DNA of 64,000 nucleotides, taken from the NCBI GenBank assembly GCA_030388825.1, contig CP128835.1:3590001-3654000 (forward strand). The letters run 5' to 3'. The notes beneath the pieces are model-generated. The model saw only the letters and a program-made list of their open reading frames with translations. It was not told the DNA's origin and searched no databases. Shown here piece after piece: positions 1-9,401 of the stretch. Made by a program: the position numbers and the translations under genes. Every line of letters starts with the position of its first letter. Positions within the stretch are counted from its first letter, which is position 1. The stretch comes from Rossellomorea sp. AcN35-11 (lineage in GTDB: Bacteria; Bacillota; Bacilli; Bacillales; Bacillaceae_B).

Positions 1-575
1 TTCATTATCAAGCTTTGTATATTTAATTAAAGAACGAAAAGTGACGTGGAAAGAATGTACTCCCATCCTTCCCATTGCCCTACTGGGAGGATTGACCGGG
101 GCATTTTTATCCGATATGATCCCACCATTTCTGCTGGAGTGGATGGCTTTTTTCTTCCTTTTGATGGCTCTGTCATTAAGTATTATGAAAGGGTTCAAAC
201 CTAAACATACTCAAACCGCACACGTCAGGATTTATGGATTATTGTACATGATCAGTACGTATGATGGATTATTCGGACCCGGTCAGGCAACCATGCTTAT
301 GTACACTCACTTATTAAACGGTATTTCTTATTTAAAAGCTGTGGCACTCACCCGTTTTCAAACGTTCGTAAGCTGTTTAGGTGCGTTTACCGTTTATTTT
401 CATAATGGTCACGTAGAATGGGGGGCTTGCCATCCCTTTTGCACTTGGTGCATTCATCGGTGCTCAGATTGCAGTAAGGTTAGCATCTAAACTTTCAATG
501 AAGCACGTACAAATAGTATTGAACGCCCTTACTCTCATTTTGATCTTGCAGCTAGGGAAGGGTTTATTTCTATAA
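1..575 (+). CDS. TauE/SafE-family membrane permease, 5'-partial, apparent frameshift
   Basis: The reading frame is open from base 2, so the start lies left of the window. It encodes hydrophobic segments typical of TauE/SafE (UPF0721) permeases, which move sulfite or other organic or inorganic anions. The first frame stops at about 490, but from the G6 run at 420-425 another frame continues with 'GAFIGAQIAVRLASKLS', typical of the last helices, to a TAA at 573-575. Removing one G restores a continuous protein of about 190 visible residues. The substrate cannot be told. The family call is fairly sure; whether the frameshift is real is doubtful given the same pattern elsewhere in the window. Confidence 0.75.
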
Positions 576-623
576 ATGCATGTTCAATACAATGATGTTG
601 TCCGAAAAGGTATGAATGAATAA

Positions 624-651
624 AAGAGGATGACAAAGATGCCATCCTCTT
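624..651. terminator. Bidirectional terminator between permease and cbpB
   Basis: A perfect 9-bp stem (AAGAGGATG / CATCCTCTT) lies between two convergent genes. A T-rich stretch follows on the minus strand, so it best serves the CBS-domain gene and may also stop the permease transcript. Confidence 0.6.
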
Positions 652-684
652 AATTTCCTCCGGTATGTAACTGTAACGTAAGGA

Positions 685-1125
685 CTAATCCTTTTTAAAG
701 AGCTGTCGTTGAAGTTGCTTTAATACAACTCTCCTTGTCATAATACCTTCAAAGTACCCATTATCTGATACCACACATAAAAATGGATGGTCGACCAATA
801 GTTCAAGTGCTTTCTTGAAATCCGCTTGTAAGGATACGCTTGGAAATTCAGTCGTCATGACTTCCTCTACCTTTTTTACATCAAGTTGTTCAAATTCAAA
901 TCGTTCGAGGCCAAGGATGGAATCTGTAATCAAGCTTGAACTGATCAACCCCTGAAAGCGAAACGCCGGATCGAGTACAGGGATCGCTGAGTAACCACTC
1001 TTAGTGAGTAAAAGTAATGCATGTTCGAGGGAATTCCCCACTTGAACATGAGCCACCTTCTCAGAAGGAATAATGAAATCTTTAATATTCGTTTCTAATA
1101 ACTCTTTGTTACTCAATGAAATCAT
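685..1125 (-). CDS. cbpB: Cyclic-di-AMP-binding CBS-domain protein CbpB (DarB/YkuL)
   Basis: A 146-residue protein made of a tandem CBS pair. The stretch 'KVAHVQVGNSLEHALLLL' followed by 'GYSAIPVLDP' near residues 23-53 closely matches B. subtilis DarB/YkuL (about 147 aa). In that species the protein binds c-di-AMP and, when ligand-free, stimulates the stringent-response enzyme Rel and pyruvate carboxylase. The C-terminal CBS carries 'GIMTRRVVLKQL'. A GAGGGG Shine-Dalgarno sits 6 nt before the ATG. It is transcribed as a single gene downstream of ykuJ, as in B. subtilis, although ykuK is absent here. Function rests on homology and family recognition is strong. Confidence 0.88.
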   Translation of the reverse strand: MISLSNKELLETNIKDFIIPSEKVAHVQVGNSLEHALLLLTKSGYSAIPVLDPAFRFQGLISSSLITDSILGLERFEFEQLDVKKVEEVMTTEFPSVSLQADFKKALELLVDHPFLCVVSDNGYFEGIMTRRVVLKQLQRQLFKKD

Positions 1126-1379
1126 AGATAACCCCTCGTTTTTTAATATGGGCTATTTTCTGGATGCCTGCTGCTTTTGACAAAGATGTTAGATGAAATT
1201 GTTTACCCAGAATTTGATACTGTGAAAATCAACCATTCCACTTAGCGCAATGGTAATGAAAACAGCCTTACGTAATGCAGCCATCACTTTATCATAAATA
1301 GTAGCTGATAAAGAATCACACTATACATTTTAACATACCGGAAGAAAAATAGTTGTTATCACATATTGTTTGGAGACTA

Positions 1380-1408
1380 AAAAAGATAACCGGACGGTTA
1401 CCTTTTTT
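1380..1408 (-). terminator. Terminator after ykuJ
   Basis: Inverted repeat AAAAAGATAACC / GGTTACCTTTTT with a short loop. On the minus strand it is followed by a T run just past the ykuJ stop. Confidence 0.6.
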
Positions 1409-1413
1409 GCAGC

Positions 1414-1659
1414 TTAATCCTGTTGAGCTTCCTGAAGAAGTTCAAAGATTTCAATTGCCGTAATGTCTATGTTATCAAAAGGAAAACTGTTTCCTTTTTC
1501 ATTCATGACTTCAATTTCGAATGTATCTTGCTTAGGCAGGTATTTTACCTCACAGATTTTCTTCCCATTGTATTCAAAAAATCGTTGTTGAGTTTCCCCT
1601 TGTTCACCTTGTTCTTGTAATGTTTTTAATCTTTGTATAATTCCAAGAAGCTGAGACAT
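1414..1659 (-). CDS. ykuJ: YkuJ-family protein
   Basis: An 81-residue soluble protein beginning MSQLLGIIQRLKTLQE and ending in 'FPFDNIDITAIEIFELLQ', the signature of the YkuJ family (79 aa in B. subtilis). The molecular function is unknown. An AGGAGAG ribosome site lies just upstream. It lies next to cbpB, as ykuJ lies near ykuL in B. subtilis. Family assignment is confident; no function is inferred. Confidence 0.85.
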   Translation of the reverse strand: MSQLLGIIQRLKTLQEQGEQGETQQRFFEYNGKKICEVKYLPKQDTFEIEVMNEKGNSFPFDNIDITAIEIFELLQEAQQD

Positions 1660-1814
1660 AAGCGGTCTCTCCTTTCCTGTTCTAATTCTTGGTCATAGCT
1701 TTTGCATTGTACCAGATTCTATCCTGCTAAATCTAATGTTTTGTCCTTTTACGACACAATTTCCTTTATAATGAAAGCATAGAAACAGCATCTTCCCTTG
1801 AAAGGATTGATCCG

Positions 1815-2771
1815 ATGAGTATTTATCGTATAGATTCACGAATATCCTTAGTTGATTTAATGGATTTGTCATTAAAGGAACGTACCGGAAGTTATATTAT
1901 TAATGAAGAGTCCCTAACCATTATCGAAACATCTGCAAGTCCATCTATACCTCATCTAAAAAAAGGTCTCTCTAAGTTAAACATTAATCTTGAAGATATT
2001 CAATACATAATTTTAACTCATATCCACCTTGATCATGCGGGAGGTGCTGGTCTTTTTCTTCAAGAATGCCCTAAAGCAAAGGTCGTCGTCCATCCTAAAG
2101 GACGTCGTCACCTTGTTAATCCTACCCGCTTAATCAATGGAGCTAAAGAGGTATACGGCGGGAAATTCGATAAGCTGTTTCACCCGATTGTTCCTATTCC
2201 GGAAGAAAGGATTCTAGTGATGGAGCATAAAGAACGACTAAAGCTGAGTGATCGCTGTACATTGACGTTTTACCATACTCCCGGTCACGCGAATCATCAT
2301 TTCAGTATCTATGATCCTGTTTCAAATGGGATGTTCACCGGAGATACATGTGGAATTCAGTATACAATTGGATCAAAGCACTTTTACTTCCCTTCTACTT
2401 CCCCCAACCAATTCAACCCAGAAGGGATGAAAGATTCCATTCGCTTATACAGAAACCTGGAGTTGGATCGTTTATACTTTGGGCACTATGGTGTCACAGA
2501 AGAAGTAACATTCGCATTACGGGAAGTTGAGAACTGGCTTGATGTTTTCATTGAAAAAAGCCGGGAGCAATTCTCTCCCCATGAATCCATTGAAAAGAAT
2601 GTTAACATGATAACTTCTGTACTTTTTGAGCTTACTAAGAGTACAATGATTCAAAAAGGGGTTGAATCTGCCAATCCGATATTCAATTTAGTGAAGCTCG
2701 ATATGAATGTATCTGCAATGGGAATCGTGGATTATTTCATTAGGCAAAGAAAAGGAGAAAAGCGATTATGA
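1815..2771 (+). CDS. MBL-fold metallo-hydrolase
   Basis: A 318-residue metallo-beta-lactamase-fold enzyme. The zinc motif HIHLDHAGG is near residue 69, a further ligand motif HTPGHANHH near 155, an Asp in 'GDTCG' near 177, and His in 'FGHYG' near 223. Together these make a full two-metal site. A C-terminal extension of about 90 residues is mainly helical. AAAGGA lies 8 nt before the ATG. The stop overlaps the start of the next gene, a glutaredoxin-like protein, by 4 nt, so the two are translationally coupled. That suggests thiol chemistry, perhaps of the glyoxalase-II or persulfide-dioxygenase kind, but the substrate is not known. Confidence 0.8.
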   Translation: MSIYRIDSRISLVDLMDLSLKERTGSYIINEESLTIIETSASPSIPHLKKGLSKLNINLEDIQYIILTHIHLDHAGGAGLFLQECPKAKVVVHPKGRRHLVNPTRLINGAKEVYGGKFDKLFHPIVPIPEERILVMEHKERLKLSDRCTLTFYHTPGHANHHFSIYDPVSNGMFTGDTCGIQYTIGSKHFYFPSTSPNQFNPEGMKDSIRLYRNLELDRLYFGHYGVTEEVTFALREVENWLDVFIEKSREQFSPHESIEKNVNMITSVLFELTKSTMIQKGVESANPIFNLVKLDMNVSAMGIVDYFIRQRKGEKRL

Positions 2772-3004
2772 AATCAGTCACCCTGTACTCTCAACCAGAA
2801 TGCCCACCTTGCGAAGTGGTCAAAATGTTCCTTAAGGAACAGCAAATTCAATACAAAGAAATCAATATAAAAGAAAATGAACAAGCAAGAAATTACCTTG
2901 TGAAAGAGCTTAACTCCTACTCCACACCCACCATCACAGTTGATGATGAAGTGATATCAGGCTTTAATCTTGAAGCCCTGATGGCAGCATTAAATAGAGA
3001 TTAA
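2768..3004 (+). CDS. Glutaredoxin-like (NrdH-type) redox protein
   Basis: A 78-residue thioredoxin-fold protein with the redox motif CPPC at residues 12-15 and the cis-proline loop in 'STPTITVDDEVISGF'. Length and motif fit the glutaredoxin/NrdH family. Its start overlaps the stop of the upstream MBL hydrolase (ATGA overlap), so the two are one operon. It may recycle a thiol or persulfide for the hydrolase; that is inference from the coupling only. Confidence 0.82.
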   Translation: MKSVTLYSQPECPPCEVVKMFLKEQQIQYKEINIKENEQARNYLVKELNSYSTPTITVDDEVISGFNLEALMAALNRD

Positions 3005-3014
3005 TGACTTCATG

Positions 3015-3051
3015 AAAAAAGCTGGCCGTCATGGTCGGGGCCAACTTTTTT
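3015..3051. terminator. Bidirectional terminator
   Basis: Stem AAAAAAGCTGGCC / GGCCAACTTTTTT, perfect on the minus strand with one wobble pair, between convergent genes. It is flanked by A and T runs on both sides. Confidence 0.7.
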
Positions 3052-3056
3052 GGTAT

Positions 3057-3557
3057 TCACCTGGACTGGATTGATTCAGGCAACTCGTAGGAGATGGATG
3101 AAACCTTCCATTTGCCTTCCTCTTCAGTTAGTACAACAGCTGTTACACCGGGAACGGAAGAAACAGGCCCTTCCTCTTCACTCACACTTTCTTCCCATAC
3201 GTACCAGTGCCCATTTATGTATTGTACATTCGTTGAGGCATCATAGTTAAAAAAAGGAATATAATGTGGTGCGAAGTCAGATCCAAATGTCAGATAACCA
3301 CCTTCAACTTCATACACATTTTCCTTTATGAAGCTTGAAGTTAGTTCCTTTGTGAAATAATGAGACAGTTTATCAACTATCTGTTTCTTCGATTGTGGTT
3401 TTTCACTTAAGGATACTTGGGTACGGAAGGCATTTTCCACAAGAACTAATGCATGTTCTTTGTGGAATTCTGACGCCTCGGTTTGACTAACCTGTCCACT
3501 TGCAGCTGTAACGAGTCCTAATATTAGAAATAATAGCCATATTTTCTTCTTTTCCAT
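3057..3557 (-). CDS. Secreted protein of unknown function
   Basis: The frame is open from 3701, but the ATG at 3557 has a strong GGAGG 8 nt upstream and begins an ideal signal peptide (MEKKKIWLLFLILGLVTAASG), so I choose it; the product is 166 aa. The mature part has alternating charged and aromatic residues ('FGSDFAPHYIPFFNYD', 'INGHWYVWEES') and ends in 'GKWKVSSISYELPE', like small exported DUF domains of Bacillaceae that fold as beta-rich modules. I cannot name the family with confidence. No cysteine or lipobox follows the signal, so it is probably released or wall-trapped. Confidence 0.7.
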   Translation of the reverse strand: MEKKKIWLLFLILGLVTAASGQVSQTEASEFHKEHALVLVENAFRTQVSLSEKPQSKKQIVDKLSHYFTKELTSSFIKENVYEVEGGYLTFGSDFAPHYIPFFNYDASTNVQYINGHWYVWEESVSEEEGPVSSVPGVTAVVLTEEEGKWKVSSISYELPESIQSR

Positions 3558-3731
3558 ATGCTTTCCCTCCTTAAAATACTTGTTGAAATGATTGTAGCAA
3601 TGGAAAGTTGTCGATAGGTTATCATTTGTTCGTAATATCCTAACAAGGACTGACATCATTTTTGTTCTGGTTGTAAAATTCCCCCTATATTTGACAGTCA
3701 AACATGAAAACCAATGGTATATTTAACCAAG

Positions 3732-3761
3732 AAGGTGCCGCATGAAATCATGCGGCACCTT
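3732..3761. terminator. Terminator hairpin, 13-bp perfect stem
   Basis: AAGGTGCCGCATG / CATGCGGCACCTT with a 4-nt loop, directly after the small membrane-protein gene (minus strand). It also faces the promoter region of the secreted protein. Confidence 0.75.
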
Positions 3762-3765
3762 TTGA

Positions 3766-4008
3766 TTATGACAGATAACGAATGGACCAATATAAAATGA
3801 AAAGTGCAATGAGAATGGTTCCAATTAATATGGATAGGAAGATAGGATTACGAATATATGGATGCTCTTTCACCACATCTGGAATATCCGTATCATATTC
3901 CCCCTTCAGCCGCTTCTCCTGTCCAGCCACTCTAAAAGTATACACCAGCGAATAGCCGGCTACCCCTATTACAATAAGGGCAAGCACAATCATGTATATA
4001 CTCATCAT
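3766..4008 (-). CDS. Small two-helix membrane protein
   Basis: An 80-residue protein with an N-terminal membrane helix (residues about 3-25), a charged cytoplasmic or external loop ('QEKRLKGEYDTDIPDVVKEHP') and a C-terminal helix (about 55-77). GGAGG lies 3 nt before the first ATG and 6 nt before the second, so translation may start at 4005 instead. I do not recognise a named family. Confidence 0.65.
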   Translation of the reverse strand: MMSIYMIVLALIVIGVAGYSLVYTFRVAGQEKRLKGEYDTDIPDVVKEHPYIRNPIFLSILIGTILIALFILYWSIRYLS

Positions 4009-4090
4009 AGCCCTCCTTACAAAATGTCCTTAAGAATAATTTGTCCTATATGGAAAAGGCTATTCACTAAAAGCAGTGGCAGAGAAGAAC

Positions 4091-5314
4091 TCAAAATAGC
4101 AAACCATCCTCCTCGAATAAGAACTCATAAGAAAGATCCATAAATAGATACAAGCCATTTCCAAACGGAAAGGAATATGTACGAATGGATTCGCTGGAAT
4201 CGATATCACTATATATGTCAGACAATAACCCTTTCTTGTTGATCCTCATACGGATGATGTTTTCAAGAAAGTAAGGCCGCCAGCTCCAGTTCATGCCTTT
4301 ATATCTGGATTCCAACCGCCAGTCTTGATCGTTTTTCACTACGTTGCTGGTTACCTGGAAGCCGTTTTCATCACAAATATATAAACGGAAACATTTGTCG
4401 GAAAATGACTGCCCCAATTCCAAAAGGATGTCATCGAAATCTGTCGCATGTTTTTTTATCAGAATCAGCTTTTGACTGATCTCTTTATGGAGTACATCGG
4501 CGAATTCATACCCTGCTTCGAGGTACTTTTTCTCATATCGGATATAGTCCTGACACTTTTCTTTGAGTTTCTCTTTCAGCAGATCAGGATTCAGGAATGA
4601 GGCTGAAGGACGGTGCAGATAGTATCCTTGATAATATCGGCCGCCGTTCAACCATGCAAATTGCAGTTGGAAGTTGATTTCGATATTTTCAAACAAAAGG
4701 GATGCACCGATCTTTCTGGCAAGCATCGATAAACTGTACAGGATATCTTTGTATATTTTATTCCCTGCATCATTTCTCAGCTGGAATAAGTCCACCTTTA
4801 AAATATCTGGTGAAAATTGTGAGAGCCGGTCCAACTGACCACTATTCCCGCCTACATTATCGATCGCAATTTTAATCCCATACGTCTTATAATAAAGAAG
4901 AAGATGAACGAGCTGATCGAAATCCCCAGAGAATGATTTCTCAGAAAGCTCTATCACTGTATGGTTCAAGTTCAATCCCAATTTTTCATATTCCTGAAGG
5001 AGGGCAAGAAAAGCTTCTCCAGAGTCGAGCATCAACTGCCTGGCATCCCGGTTTAGAAAGATATACCCCTCTTGTCCCTCCTGTATAAATTTGCTCAGTG
5101 CAAGCCTCGTGACTTTGTCATCCACTTCGACTTTATATTCATCGGGTATTTCATCATCCCCAAAGAATGGACCGAGGCTTTCCACTTTCCCCTTTTCCAC
5201 TTCTATTCTACCCAGTACTTCGTAACCGATGATTTTATGTGCATCTGCACTGAAGATGGGCTGATAGTACGGTATGACTTTTTCAATGTTCGTTAACACC
5301 TCTAACGGGTCCAT
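4091..5314 (-). CDS. ykuI: EAL-domain c-di-GMP-binding protein YkuI
   Basis: About 407 residues, same length and start as B. subtilis YkuI. An EAL domain (residues about 15-250) is followed by a PAS-like C-terminal domain ('YLFMDLSYEFLFEE' at the end). The EAL signature is the variant EVLGR near residue 32; downstream metal-site residues are present ('LNLNHTVIELSEKSF', 'IKIAIDNVGG', 'ILKVDLF'). The B. subtilis protein binds c-di-GMP but phosphodiesterase activity was not detected, so a receptor role is plausible. An upstream GTG is open at 5320 but would abut the GGGGGA ribosome site; the ATG at 5314 is 7 nt from it and is preferred. Confidence 0.87.
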   Translation of the reverse strand: MDPLEVLTNIEKVIPYYQPIFSADAHKIIGYEVLGRIEVEKGKVESLGPFFGDDEIPDEYKVEVDDKVTRLALSKFIQEGQEGYIFLNRDARQLMLDSGEAFLALLQEYEKLGLNLNHTVIELSEKSFSGDFDQLVHLLLYYKTYGIKIAIDNVGGNSGQLDRLSQFSPDILKVDLFQLRNDAGNKIYKDILYSLSMLARKIGASLLFENIEINFQLQFAWLNGGRYYQGYYLHRPSASFLNPDLLKEKLKEKCQDYIRYEKKYLEAGYEFADVLHKEISQKLILIKKHATDFDDILLELGQSFSDKCFRLYICDENGFQVTSNVVKNDQDWRLESRYKGMNWSWRPYFLENIIRMRINKKGLLSDIYSDIDSSESIRTYSFPFGNGLYLFMDLSYEFLFEEDGLLF

Positions 5315-5464
5315 GTACACTCCCCCAGTTTAGCTCTTTTTTTTGCATAATTATAACATAACTATACAGTGAAATTGAAAAGTCATAAACAAAAAAGCTT
5401 CCCCAGCCCTGCCTATTTAGACAGATCAAGGAAAGCCATTTATCTTTCGTGCTTACGTTCTCAA

Positions 5465-6238
5465 TCAGAATGGAAATGGATTAAGCCATTGTCCACCATC
5501 CATTGTGATGCATTCTCCATTAATATAAGCCGCTTGATCCGATGCAATGAAGTAAGCAAGACCCGCAATCTCTTCAGGTGTCCCTAATCGTTTTAACGGA
5601 ACGCTGTCAATGGTCCTTTTTGCAGCTTCTTCAGAAATCCAAAGTTTCTCTGCACCGCCAGTCCGTTCAATCGGTCCAGGTGCAATGGCATTTGTACGAA
5701 TGCCGTATTTATGTCCCCACTCGACGGCAAGTGTGCGTGTTAATGATAACACTCCCGCTTTGGCGGCTGGCGAATGAGCCACGCCTGCACCCGCATTCCA
5801 GGCGTAAGTTGCCACCATATTAATGATGGATCCCTTTTGATTTTGTTCGATCCAGTAGTTCCCCACCGCATGTGAGCATAGGAATGTCCCATTTAGGACA
5901 ATATCAATGACAGATTTCCAGCCGTTAGGTGTGAGTTTTTCAACCGGACAAATAAAATTACCGGCTGCATTGTTAATAAGCACATCGATCTTGCCGAATT
6001 TTTCTGCCGTAAATTCAACCATGGCCTTAACATGTTCTTGTTCCCTGACATCCATTTGAAATACTTCGATGTTCCCATCAAGAGTAGCGAACTCCTCTTT
6101 CACCGACTGAAGTCTCTCTTCATTTCTTCCTGTCACGACAACGCTCGCTCCAGATTCCAGGAAACGCTTCGCCATATATTTCCCCATGCCATTCGATCCG
6201 CCTGTTACAATGACCACCTGCTGTTTTGATTCTCCCAT
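5465..6238 (-). CDS. fadH: 2,4-dienoyl-CoA reductase-type short-chain dehydrogenase FadH
   Basis: A Rossmann SDR of 257 aa with the NADPH motif TGGSNGMG near residue 13, NNAAGNF near 90 and the catalytic Lys in 'HSPAAKAG'. The usual catalytic Tyr is not at its standard place, as in dienoyl-CoA reductases. The C-terminus ends 'ITMDGGQWL'. It matches B. subtilis FadH (YkuF), which acts in beta-oxidation of unsaturated fatty acids. The open frame starts at 6277 but the ATG at 6238 has AAGGGGGAG 6 nt upstream. As in B. subtilis it lies close to ykuI. Confidence 0.82.
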   Translation of the reverse strand: MGESKQQVVIVTGGSNGMGKYMAKRFLESGASVVVTGRNEERLQSVKEEFATLDGNIEVFQMDVREQEHVKAMVEFTAEKFGKIDVLINNAAGNFICPVEKLTPNGWKSVIDIVLNGTFLCSHAVGNYWIEQNQKGSIINMVATYAWNAGAGVAHSPAAKAGVLSLTRTLAVEWGHKYGIRTNAIAPGPIERTGGAEKLWISEEAAKRTIDSVPLKRLGTPEEIAGLAYFIASDQAAYINGECITMDGGQWLNPFPF

Positions 6239-6322
6239 ATGTAACTCCCCCTTGTTAATGAATGAATGTTCACTCACAATTTTATCATAATAAAAGGCAT
6301 TACGGCCATTTTTATCATAAAA

Positions 6323-6367
6323 AAGACTGATTTTTAAGAAAATATACCCTTCTGAAAAATCAGTCTT
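6323..6367 (-). terminator. Terminator, 13-bp perfect stem
   Basis: AAGACTGATTTTT / AAAAATCAGTCTT followed on the minus strand by a run of T. It separates the 72-aa gene from fadH. Confidence 0.8.
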
Positions 6368-6373
6368 AACTCA

Positions 6374-6592
6374 TTAACTATCCTGATTGTTAATGATGGT
6401 CTCATGCAATTGTGCCAATGCCTTAATAATCGTTTTATTTCTCTTATATCCTTTTGCTTCAATGGAAACATTATTATATGAAACTACCACCTGGCCTAAA
6501 GATCGAGGAGATATAAAGCCGGATACATATACTTTAATCGTTCCCCTATCGGTAGGGAGAAATAAGATTTCCATATGTTTTGTCTTTTTCAT
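6374..6592 (-). CDS. Small hypothetical protein (72 aa)
   Basis: A 72-residue soluble protein, beta-rich at the start and with a helical end ('TIIKALAQLHETIINNQ'). AGGAGAGG lies 4-5 nt before the ATG and a strong terminator follows, so it is a genuine single-gene unit. I do not recognise the family. Confidence 0.65.
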   Translation of the reverse strand: MKKTKHMEILFLPTDRGTIKVYVSGFISPRSLGQVVVSYNNVSIEAKGYKRNKTIIKALAQLHETIINNQDS

Positions 6593-6776
6593 AATCCCTC
6601 TCCTTTAAATAGCATCAGGAACTCCGATTCACCTTGGTGCACTCTTCTATGAATCTTATACTCTCCTCACTCTAAAATAAGTGATAGGAACTACCCTGTC
6701 AAACTTTCTGAAATCATCTCACATAGAAAAGCTTTATTAGATTGGAGGAATGGCACATTCAGGCTAGAAAGGAATC

Positions 6777-8871
6777 TTACATGAAAACAAATCTCTGCTC
6801 CTCTATTTCTTGTGGACAAATGGGTTTACTAAAGAAATAGCCTTGGGCTTTTTGACAGTTCGCCTCTCTTAAGAAGTCTACCTGTCCCTCTCTCTCCACC
6901 CCTTCCGCAATAACTTCGAGCCCCAGGCTATGGGCAAGATGGATGATCGTCGTAGTAATGGCAGAGTCTTTCTGATTCATTCCAATTTCCTTTACAAATG
7001 ATTGGTCGATCTTTAATATGTCAATCGGGAATCGCTTTAGATAATGAAGCGAGGAATATCCTGTTCCAAAATCGTCCACAGAAATATACACCCCAAGATG
7101 TTTAAGCTTTTTCAACATTTTCAACGTTTGTTGCGTGTCTTGCATGGCTCCCTCTGTAATTTCAATTTCTATGCAGGAAGAGGGGATATTATACGTTGTT
7201 AAATAATAACTGATGGTATCTGCCAACTTTTCTTCCAGGAATTGTTTAGGGGATATGTTGATAGCTACACGTACAGACCTGTAACCTTTATTCCTCCATG
7301 CTTGCAATTGCAAGCACACTTGCTCCAACACCCATTCCCCAATTTGGTGAATCAAGCCTGTTTCTTCTGCCAACGGAATAAATTGAGCAGGTGATACAAA
7401 CCCAAATTTACCATTATTCCAACGTATCAATGCTTCAAAGCTGTCAATGGTACCCGACGATAGATTCACCTGGGGCTGATAGTGAATATACAGCTCCCCC
7501 TTCTCGATCGCTTTTCGCAAGTGGGATTCCATAATGATGTAATTGGGAAAGCTGGATTTCATATGCGTTTGGTAGAAACGATAATGAGCCCTCCCTTTTT
7601 CTTTAACCTCAAAGAGTGCTTGTGCAGCTTTTTGAATGAGAGCATTAGAGTCATACCCATCGGCGGGATACCGGCTGATTCCAATTGAGGGAGAAATATA
7701 ATATTCCTGGTCTTCTATTGCAAACGGCTTAATGAACTGTGATAAAATTTCTTTCGCCATCGTTTTGGTTTCTTCAAAACTACTATTCTTCAAGAGAAAA
7801 ATGAATTCATCACCGCCCTGCCGGTACAATAGACATTCTTCATTGGTAAGGGTAATCAGGCGCTGGGTGATCCTTTTCAGAAATCGGTCTCCTCCCTTAA
7901 AACCAAGGGTGTCGTTCACAAATTTGAACCGATCTAAATCAAGGTATAAAAGGGATAGTTCCATCCCCTTCTCTTCCATGTTGTGTATGATCAGCGGGAT
8001 GTGGTCATCCAGAGCCTTCCTGTTCCAGATACCGGTCAAGTGATCATGAAGAGCCATATAATGGATCATTTCATTTTGTTCATGATGTTTGGTCATATCC
8101 TTCACGATGATATAACAGCCGTCATACTTTTCATCGACAATGATTGGGACCATTTTCAATTGGGTTATTTTCTCTTCTCCTTTAACGTCAAGGAGAAGAG
8201 AATGATTAATCACAGAAGGGACTCCCATTAACGTTTGCCGAAGCGAACTGGTTAAAGTTTTCTTGTTCTGTGAATGAAACAGATCGTAAATCTTCATATT
8301 TACCAGGTCTTCTTCCAAATACCCCGTTAATTGGCAGGCTGCTCCGTTAAACTCTTTGATAGATCCTTGTTCGTCAAGAATAAATATAGCATCCAGGTTA
8401 TGTTCAATAATGGACTTATAGCGCTCTTTCGTTTTCAATAGTTTCTTCTTCTCCGCAATGGACGTCGTAATGTCTCTTGTAATGGAAACAACATACTCTA
8501 CACGGCCACGACCATTTTTGATTGGGGTCAGGATGGATTCGTTCACTACCTGAGTTCCATTTTTAAGAAAAAATGTATCCTGATAGGTGATGCTCTCCCC
8601 CCATTTGGACAAGTTTATTATATTTGTCCTGTATAATAGCGGCCATTTCAGAAGAAACAACTTCTTCCAACAGGCGTCCCATATCCGCTTGCTGAATAGA
8701 TGTGTATTTTTTGGCAGATTCGTTAATATATAAGTATCTGAAAGCAGGTCCTTCTTCAACCTTCATAATAAAAATCATATCATGAATATGATCTAAAATT
8801 AATTCTTTTAATACGTTATCCAGTACCTCTTGATCTTGTTCGGAGGCGTTGTTCATATTCGTCCATTTCAT
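6777..8871 (-). CDS. PAS-PAS-GGDEF-EAL cyclic-di-GMP enzyme, apparent frameshift
   Basis: About 697 residues once one G is removed from the G6 run at 8597-8602. The first ~100 residues (from ATG 8871) form a PAS-like domain, then the second frame continues with the end of that PAS ('VEYVVSITRDIT'), a second PAS, an intact GGDEF motif ('QGGDEFIFLL') and an intact EAL domain ('FEALIRW' and 'DDFGTGYSSLHYLKRFPID'). Both cyclase and phosphodiesterase signatures are kept, so either activity is possible. No membrane segment is seen, so it is cytosolic. The split occurs inside a conserved domain, and the two frames join without loss. Confidence 0.8.
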
Positions 8872-9102
8872 GGATTCTTCATCCTCTTAGGCTAATGTCA
8901 TATACAATATTATGTATCATACTTATATTTTACTAGTTAATCCATCATTTTCCTACAATCATCTATGAATATTCCTCTACCCACTCAAAATTTATTACTT
9001 TTGACCCACTCCCTCTCTTTCCCTGCCCATTAAATGTAAGACAGGCGCGCAGAATGAATAAGCACCATACACTAAAGTGAGAAGAGAGGAGGTTCATTGC
9101 TC

Positions 9103-9399
9103 ATGTATCAACACGTTTATTACCCATATCACGGTTATCCAAGGTATAGAGGAGGAGATCAGCGCTTCTTTCCCTTTTTCGGATTGCCCTTTTTAGTAGG
9201 TGGTTTGGCCGGATTGGCCATTAGTCCGTTCCTTTTCAATAGGCCCTGCTACGGTCCAGCCTGCTATCCGCCGCCTTATCCGCCATATGGAGGGTATCCG
9301 TATCCGTATCCTTCCTATCCCCAGACTTATGGCGGGAATACTATCCAATCACAACCTTACAACTTTACGGAGAACATTAATATATACCCCCAAGGATGA
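9103..9399 (+). CDS. Tyr/Pro/Gly-rich small protein, possibly spore- or surface-associated
   Basis: About 98 residues: an N-terminal aromatic stretch ('YHGYPRYRGG'), a short hydrophobic segment ('GLPFLVGGLAGLAI'), then YPPPYPPYGGYPYPYP-type repeats. Composition resembles spore-coat or crust-associated proteins of Bacillus but I cannot name a family. GGAGG lies 10 nt before ATG 9103; a TTG at 9097 is in frame but only 4 nt from it. A CATACACTA sequence at 9066-9074 resembles the -10 of mother-cell sigma factors (SigE/SigK), without a clear -35. Sporulation expression is a guess. Confidence 0.6.
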   Translation: MYQHVYYPYHGYPRYRGGDQRFFPFFGLPFLVGGLAGLAISPFLFNRPCYGPACYPPPYPPYGGYPYPYPSYPQTYGGNTIQSQPYNFTENINIYPQG

Positions 9400-9401
9400 A
9401 C

